Assembly (NCBI GenBank): GCA_023105745.1 | Contig: JALGQZ010000011.1 | Coordinates: 48,328,698-48,392,697 of the forward strand | From: Austropuccinia psidii | Taxonomy: Eukaryota; Basidiomycota; Pucciniomycetes; Pucciniales; Sphaerophragmiaceae | DNA: 64,000 bases | Reading direction: 5' to 3' | Shown: positions 58,229-64,000 of the stretch, in pieces | Layout: each line of letters opens with the position of its first letter | Position numbering within the stretch: the stretch's first letter is position 1 | The notes under the pieces: generated by a model | The model's input: only the letters and a program-made list of their open reading frames with translations | Databases searched by the model: none | What the model was told of the DNA's origin: nothing | Position numbers and translations under genes: made by a program

Positions 58229-58708
58229 ATGGAACATGACTTTAAAGAAGGGGACCAAGTGTTAGTGTCTACACTTAACTCTAATAATCTCAAAGGACCC
58301 AAGAAGAGTAGACCCTCATTTGTAGGGCCCTTCACTATCATTAAATTGATAGGGAAAAATGCAGTGGAAGTCAAACTCACAGAGGAGTTTTCCAGGAAGC
58401 ACCCAGTCTTTCCAGTGAGTTTAGTCAAGCCATACTTCCAGACAGAGGAGAATAAATTACCCTCCAGGAAGAAGAACCCCACACCACCAGAAATAGTGGA
58501 GGTGGAGGATTCCCCTGGACCAGTAAAGGAAATCATCAAGGCCAGGAAGATCAGACTTAATGGTAAGGATCAGAGACAGTACTTAGTCAGATTCAAGAAC
58601 CAGACAGCTGATAAGGACAAAAGGTCGGCAGAAGATGCCATACCAGATGGGAACCTTCACTTAAGGAGATTCAGAGCCTCTAGGAAGACTGAACAGTCTC
58701 ATAAATGA
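58229..58708 (+). pseudogene. Element B integrase C-terminus with chromodomain-like end
   Basis: Barrel-type C-terminal motif KEGDQVLVSTLNSNNLKGP, then VSLVKPYF, then a divergent chromodomain-like tail (VKEIIKARKIRLNGKDQRQYLVRFKNQ). A TAA at about 58,223 lies just before. It ends at 58,708, close to the polypurine tract. Confidence 0.85.
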
Positions 58709-58720
58709 TGAGCCTTTTTT

Positions 58721-58732
58721 AGAGGGAGGGTA
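58721..58732 (+). other. Polypurine tract of element B
   Basis: AGAGGGAGGGTA directly before TGTCAGCCTGTGAC. Confidence 0.85.
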
Positions 58733-60137
58733 TGTCAGCCTGTGACTCAAAACCAGAGCACAAGCATGACAGCCAAATACGATAAATCAATGGCTTAGCC
58801 AAGATACCAGAAAAAACATGGAGCTGAGCCAAATAAGCTCAAAAAGTATCAAAGCAAATAGGAAACTCACCTCTTTCCAAATATACAATCCCATAATCAT
58901 AGGACAAAGAATAACAAAGTTATTCCTTTTCAAAGTGGTTGCTGAGCATAAACCTTAATTTTCACCTCTCATCTGAAATACAGAGTAAGAGGCTTAACCC
59001 CATCAAATGGGTATTCAAAATAACGCTTTAGGTCAGGGCTATCCAGTGGTACAACTCAAACTGGACTAGCACCAGTATGAAAGAAGGTATGGTCAAATTC
59101 AGGCCAAATAAAGGTGAATAAAATATTCACCTCTAATTTAACTTCTACAGTTTTAGTGTGAGATACCTAAAGTTGGGTCTTTTTGGAAAGAGCACAATCA
59201 GGGATATCTGATAGTCCCATTTGTTTACCCAGATTGCATCTAAAACAAAGGTTATAAGGCACACAAGCATAATACAGCTTTTTGCCTAAAACATGCATAT
59301 GTACAAAAGTCTTGTACATGGGATAACTTTGCCATATTTAATGATAGCCATATCAAATGAAGTACCATTGTGTAGAACACATGAAGGGCTACACCAAAAA
59401 CCAATTTTGAGGTTGATATATCAAAAACCAACAGAGGTATAGCTGTTGTAAGGTCAAGATCCGAGACAGTCTTACCATGGGATAATATCCCACAACCATG
59501 ATTATGAGGTTTCAAACAGACAAAGAAGCTTGTTTTTACTTCAATATCTCATAGCTCATTCAATACTGGGGTTCCATTCAAGTTCTGTTCAGCATTCTAC
59601 GCATCATACACATCCGAATCAGGCTGTGTGGTCCCCAGATGAAGATTTTCACCCTGTATTGGTGAAAAATTACCAGATGTGGTTTCAAAGCCACATCTGA
59701 GACCAACACAGGCTATACAGGCCTTTTGAAAACCACAAACCTGTCCTGGAGAATGAAAAATCTTCACTTCCTCTATGTGAAAAGGTCTAGCAGCCTTTTC
59801 ACCCTATTTCAGGATAAAAGGAGGCCTTTTGACTGCCAGAAAAGAAATCCCCATCCTCCTCTTGAATTCCTATGTAGTACAACTGTCAAAAACAGTTATA
59901 ATCTTGGAAAATAATCAGGTTATACTATAAAATTTAGTATTGTAGTCTTTTATTATTATAACCCAACAGATAAAGCTGCACCCATGGCTTTCAACAGCGC
60001 TCACCACCACTAATTCTCATTAGTAAAGCCCTTCAAATTTATAATTAAAACTTTTTTAATACTTTTTATCTGCGTCACAGTCATATTTAAAATTGTAAAT
60101 AGCCTTATCACTTCCTTATCATAGACTCAGCCTGACA
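58733..60137 (+). repeat. 3' LTR of element B
   Basis: 1405 bp, TGTCAG...CTGACA. It is the best copy in the window of an LTR family seen six times (the others start at 4269, 6630, 8150, 17,392 and 61,436). Confidence 0.95.
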
Positions 60138-61435
60138 TTTATACCAATTTCTACCAATTTTTGTTATAGTGGTGATGTCCTCCATAGCATTGATATAATC
60201 TTCTGTAGAGCAATGCTCAATACATCTGCTTCTTATAGCATGCTCAAGGTCACCACCACACTTTCTTAATATCCTTTTATGTACGATTGTTTCAGACATA
60301 TCAGGATGAAGGGAAGTTAATCTAGCCTTTTGTTTAGGAAACCAAGACATGGGCCTGTCCCTCCCAATATTAAAAATTGCTTCTTCAAAAGAATTCTCCA
60401 TTTTAAATCTTCAGGAATCATTTTCCCATTTGGAAATGATTTGTTCTTTCCACCAAGGCCAAGAATGTTTACCATGGTCTTGTCTCATTTTGTAATACCA
60501 TTTATTTGCTGATTTGGTAAACAATAAGTGTAATCTGGCACTTATGTATTCATCTGGTATGTTGAAGTTTTCTTTAAAAATATCAATTGTTTTCATAAAT
60601 TACATATGATTATATTCCCCTTCACCACTGAAGGTTGGCCATTCCTCTAATCTTGGAATGTCTTTAAAATTGAAAGCAGTTTCTACTTCTGCATTACTTG
60701 AGATCATATGATGTAAGTCATTATTCAAGTTTAGCAAATTTCTGTCAAGGATTGGTGTAGACTGTCTTGGAAAATCATTCTTCAGTGATATATTGTTAAT
60801 ACTTGATTGAATATCTTCTTTCAATTGAAGTCTTGCTTTATCAATTTTTTCCGATTGTTCTGGGAAAAGAGCTTCATTGTTCCCAGTTGAGTTTTCCAAG
60901 TTTTGAACTTTTACTCTTAATTATTTCAGCTGTCTAGCTATAAAAGAAATAGAGTTGTCATCTGGTTGATTGATTAAGGTAACCTTAGACTCAATTCTTG
61001 AGCAAATTTGTGCCAAAGACAAAATATTGTCTTTATTAACATTTTCAAGGCCAATAATGGTCTTTTTGAAATATTTAACTTGTAGTATCTCATTACCCAA
61101 CTTCTGTTAGATATACTCAAATGTTTTAAGCTTTTTTATAATTTCTTTATTACAAGTTTCAATTTGGTTTACCAGACTTAAAATATCTACTTCTTTGGAA
61201 AAGATTGGTTCAATCTTTCCTCTTCCTTGTTTTGAGTTCCATCAGAGTTCTTGCCATATTGAACACATTGTCCATGGCTATCTTCTCTTTATTGGGAATC
61301 CTGTAATTCTGGCGGTAAGGCTTGTTCCACTTGGCCTCTGTCTATCCCTTTGCCTTTTGCTTGCCCTTCTGGTTGGTCTTTGGGGTTTTCTTGGGCTTGT
61401 TTGGCACTTGTTGAGGCTTGGGGAGCTTCCACTGG
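60138..61435 (-). pseudogene. Element A gag, central part
   Basis: Minus-strand phrases in order: GKGIDRGQVEQALPPELQDSQ, a helical region (60,899-60,600; NISLKNDFPRQSTPILDRN, then LEEWPTFSGEGEYNHM), IPDEYISARLHLLFTKSANK, HGKHSWPWWKEQIISKW and CGGDLEHAIRSRCIE. These give the capsid core of the same superfamily as B's gag. It stops abruptly at 60,138, after IGRNWYK, where element B's LTR begins. Stops at about 60,600 and 60,411 lie in the same phase. The zinc knuckle is missing. Confidence 0.85.
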
Positions 61436-62857
61436 TGTCAGGATGAAACTACGATAAAGGTGTAAATAGGCTAGTTACAACTTTAACTACGTTTGTGACA
61501 CGGTAAAAATGGTTAAAAAAGGTTTATGAGAGTTGAAGATGATTTAATTTAAGATTAAAAGGGCTTTACTATATATAATATAGTGGTGGTGAGCGCTGTT
61601 GAAAGCCCTGAGTGCAGCTTTATCTCTTGGGTTACAATAATTAAGATTTATACTTATACCTGATTATTAACCAAGAGTAAAGCTGTTTTTGACAGTTTAC
61701 TACGTAGGTTAATCAAGAGCAGGATGAGGAGACAATTCTGGCTGTGAGAAGCCTCCTTTTTATCCTGAAATGGGGTGGAAAGGGTGCTAGACCTTTCCAC
61801 ATAGAGGAAGTGAAGGTTTTTTCACTCTCTAGTACTGGCTTGTGGTTTGCAAACAGCCTGTATAACCTGTATTGGGATCAGATGTTGTTTTGAAACCAAA
61901 TCTGGGCAGTTTTCACCAATACAGGGTGAACATTTTCATCTGGGGACCTCACAGCCTGATTTTGACATGTATGACGCGTAGAATGCTGTACAGAAGCTGT
62001 ATGGGACCCCAGTATTGACTGAAATATGAGGTATTGAAGTAAAAACAAGCTTCTTTGTCTATTGGACACCTAATATTCATGGTTATGGGATATTATCCCA
62101 TGGTAAGGCTGTATTGGTCAGAATGTGGGATTTTGACCTGAAAACAGCTATAACTTTGTCCGTTCTTGGGATATCAACCTCAAAGCTAAACCAGTGTGTA
62201 TCCCTGTATGTGTTCTACACAATGGTACCTTATTTGATATGTTTATCATAAAATATGACAAAGTTATGCCATGTACAAGAATTTTGTACATATGCGTGTT
62301 TTAGGCAAAAAGCTGTGTCGAGCTTGTTTGCCCCATACCTTATGCTGCAGTTGAGATATGGGGAAGTGGATTACACCATCAGATAGCCCTGATTGTGTTC
62401 TTTCCAAAAAAACCCCACTTCAAGTATCTCACACTAAAACTGTAGAAGTTAGATGAGAGGTGAATGTTTTGTTCACCCTTATTTGGCCTGAAATTTACCA
62501 TAACTCCAGTAATATTGGTGCTAGCTCAGTTTGGCTTGTACCATTGGATAGCCCTGGCTTAGAGCTTCATTTTGAGTACCCATTTGATGGGTGTAAGCCT
62601 CTCCTTCTAGATTTTAGATGAGAGGTGAAAATTAAGGTTTGTGTCAGCAATAGCTTTGAGCAGGAATAACTTTGTTATTCTTTGTCCTATGGTGATGGGA
62701 CTTATATTTCCAGAAAGGGGTGAGTTTCCTCTTTCTTTTGATACTATTTGAGCTGATTTGGCTCACCTCCATGTTTTGGTGGTATCTTAGCTATATGATT
62801 GGTTTATGGTATTTTGGCTGTCATGCTTGTGCTCTGGTTTTGAGTCACAGGCTGACA
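61436..62857 (-). repeat. Solo LTR of the element B family, inserted in element A gag
   Basis: 1422 bp, minus orientation, from TGTCAGGATG to CAGGCTGACA on the plus strand. The flanks ACTGG and ACTGC are a 5-bp target duplication with one mismatch. Removing it leaves A's gag in phase. It lacks an internal region, as after recombination between two LTRs. Confidence 0.9.
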
Positions 62858-63376
62858 ACTGCGCTATTTTCCTTGCCTTGGGCACTTTTCTTCTTCTGGT
62901 TCTCTGATAACATGCTTTGGTTTTTCAACCAAACGTTTATCTCTTGAACTTGTACTTTGCAAGACATGGGTGTCCAACCCTTCAAAAGTTCCTCTGTTTT
63001 TCCTGGCCCCATGAACTTCTTCACTTGAAGATATGAGTTCATGGTGCCTATCCAAAGACTTGGAAGAAGTTCCAACTCTTGCTGTTTTGCTGCCATAAAC
63101 CAGTTCTTGTACTGAGACTTGTATATCTCTATTGTTTCCTGTTGAAAGTTATTAAGGTCTAACAAGAGCAATAGCAGCTATGTCAGATTCTGGACTCTTA
63201 ATAAGAGTGTCAAGGGTGCTGGCTAACTGTTGGGAACTGGTGGAAGTTCTGGCATCCTCCATTTGTGAGTCTCCTCTGGGCTGACATTCTTGTCTTCTAG
63301 ATTTATGGCTTGGATGTCCTGGTCCAGATCCATTTGATTGGATGGAGTAGTTACTGCCACTTCTAGTATGAGTCAT
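62858..63376 (-). pseudogene. Element A gag, N-terminus
   Basis: Starts MTHTRSGSNYSIQSNG at 63,376. After IALVRP two consecutive TAA codons (near 63,152) interrupt, but the same phase continues (VSVQELVYGSKTARVG, DRHHELISSSEEVHG) to the solo LTR. Hydrophilic, rich in Ser and Glu. Confidence 0.8.
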
Positions 63377-64000
63377 TTAATGTCAATATAAAGCAATTAA
63401 GACTAATAAAGGGATTGAATTCACCTTCTGGACCTTTAAAGGGTTTTTTGGTAATTAAAACCTTGGTGCTGGGCTGAATTGAATTTCAATACTAGACTCT
63501 GAGACTTCAGAGTCTGAATAACTTTCTCTGATGGATGACACTAGAGAAAAAAATATAAGTTATTTTATCAAACAATAAAAATAACTTATAAACTCAACTT
63601 ATTGGATAAATTTGTTTTAATGCAATTTATGGCAAATCATGTCAAAAATAAAGAAAAATGTCTGAGATTAAAGAAAAAATGTTTTTAGCAAAGATTTTGA
63701 ATTTTTAAATTTTTTATTTGATTTTATATTTTCTTTAAAGAAATAATAATTATGCAATTAATAAGTTATTAATCAAAATTGTATTATTATTCACTTTATA
63801 CCAGAATATCTCAAAGAATAAACTTCAAGTCTGTGATGTGAAAAAGCCACTAGTTAGATGAAAGGAATTTATTCCATGTCACTCAATAATATATTGTTTC
63901 AAACAATATTCTTAATAAAAAATAACTTTATTAATATTATAAAGATTATTTATAAGGGATAAGTCCCCAAAGAGCCAATATCAAGGTAAATATGGCAATT
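63377..64000. other. Probable 5' leader of element A, AT-rich
   Basis: No gene. I looked for the 5' LTR of A (expected to begin TGTGAG on the plus strand) and did not find it before the window ends. The stretch GACTCTGAGACTTCAGAGTC near 63,494 is an inverted repeat. Confidence 0.45.

Larger units (their letters stand above)
17392..60137 (+). mobile_element. Element B: Ty3/Gypsy retrotransposon (plus strand)
   Basis: The 5' LTR (17,392-18,546) has lost its first 220 bp or so; the 3' LTR (58,733-60,137) is complete, TGTCAG to CTGACA. Between them are a leader, ORF1 (19,166-20,236), gag (20,337-20,987 and 54,307-54,800), pol (54,715-58,708) and a polypurine tract. Element C (20,988-54,306) interrupts gag; without it B is about 9.4 kb. 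It lies inside the gag of element A at 60,137/60,138. The catalytic RT Asp is mutated and several frameshifts are present, so it is inactive. Confidence 0.9.
15442..63376 (-). mobile_element. Element A: Ty3/Gypsy retroelement remnant, host of the whole nest
   Basis: The two ends are minus-strand pieces of what looks like one element: gag N-terminus and body at 63,376-62,858 and 61,435-60,138 on the right, then protease and a deleted pol at 17,393-15,840 on the left. Order and orientation agree with one element split by B. The gag zinc-knuckle region expected at the split is missing, and the first 220 bp or so of B's 5' LTR are also missing, so a deletion at that junction is inferred. The 3' LTR may be 15,442-15,704. 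No 5' LTR is visible before the window ends. Confidence 0.75.

Noticed and set aside
62845..63171. 108-codon minus-strand frame
   Set aside because: Shifted shadow of A's gag; the family-like residues lie in the neighbouring phase.

Overview
The window comes from a eukaryotic, AT-rich, transposon-dominated genome. Small GT-AG introns of 50-85 bp, Ty3/Gypsy gag-pol families typical of rust fungi and a basidiomycete Plavaka-like transposase point to Pucciniales. Several protein families (the Zn-cluster gag-like protein near 10.1-11.25 kb and the polyproteins of elements A, B and C) match what I remember from Austropuccinia psidii, the myrtle rust. That species call is from memory and unverified. 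I see no ordinary host gene. Nearly everything interpretable is mobile DNA or its remains.

Layout. 1-10 kb is AT-rich and gene-free, with a two-copy 1.27-kb tandem repeat and three decayed LTR pieces. 10.1-13.5 kb holds a broken Zn-cluster gag-like gene (+) and the 3' end of a chromodomain Ty3 element (-). From about 15.4 to 63.4 kb the window is one four-level nest. Element A (-, Ty3/Gypsy; pol end at 15.8-17.4 kb, gag at 60.1-63.4 kb) was split by element B (+, Ty3/Gypsy, LTRs at 17.4-18.5 and 58.7-60.1 kb). B's gag was split by element C (-, a large LTR element with 2-kb LTRs at 20,988-22,958 and 52,305-54,306). C's gag was split by a 20,507-bp DNA transposon (30,939-51,445). A further solo LTR sits inside A's gag.

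The DNA transposon is the main find. It has 46-bp terminal inverted repeats beginning CACCAGGGCG and a 3-bp AAT target duplication, and its removal leaves the gag frame of C in phase. It carries a Tnp2/Plavaka (CMC) type transposase, an intact TET/JBP-like 2OG-Fe(II) dioxygenase, an SNF2/Rad5-like helicase, a Zn(II)2Cys6 protein and two unrecognised multi-exon genes. A family of near-perfect palindromes lies between its genes, and it has two minisatellite arrays and a 373-bp tandem duplication. The set suggests an element carrying its own DNA-modification and chromatin-remodelling genes.

Decay. All three differences between the two terminal repeats, and several internal stops, fit CpG to TpG change, so deamination of methylated cytosine is plausible. 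All retroelements here are dead: stops, frameshifts, a mutated catalytic Asp in B, in-frame deletions in A and no visible reverse transcriptase in C. Intron positions and frames were read by hand and need transcript evidence.
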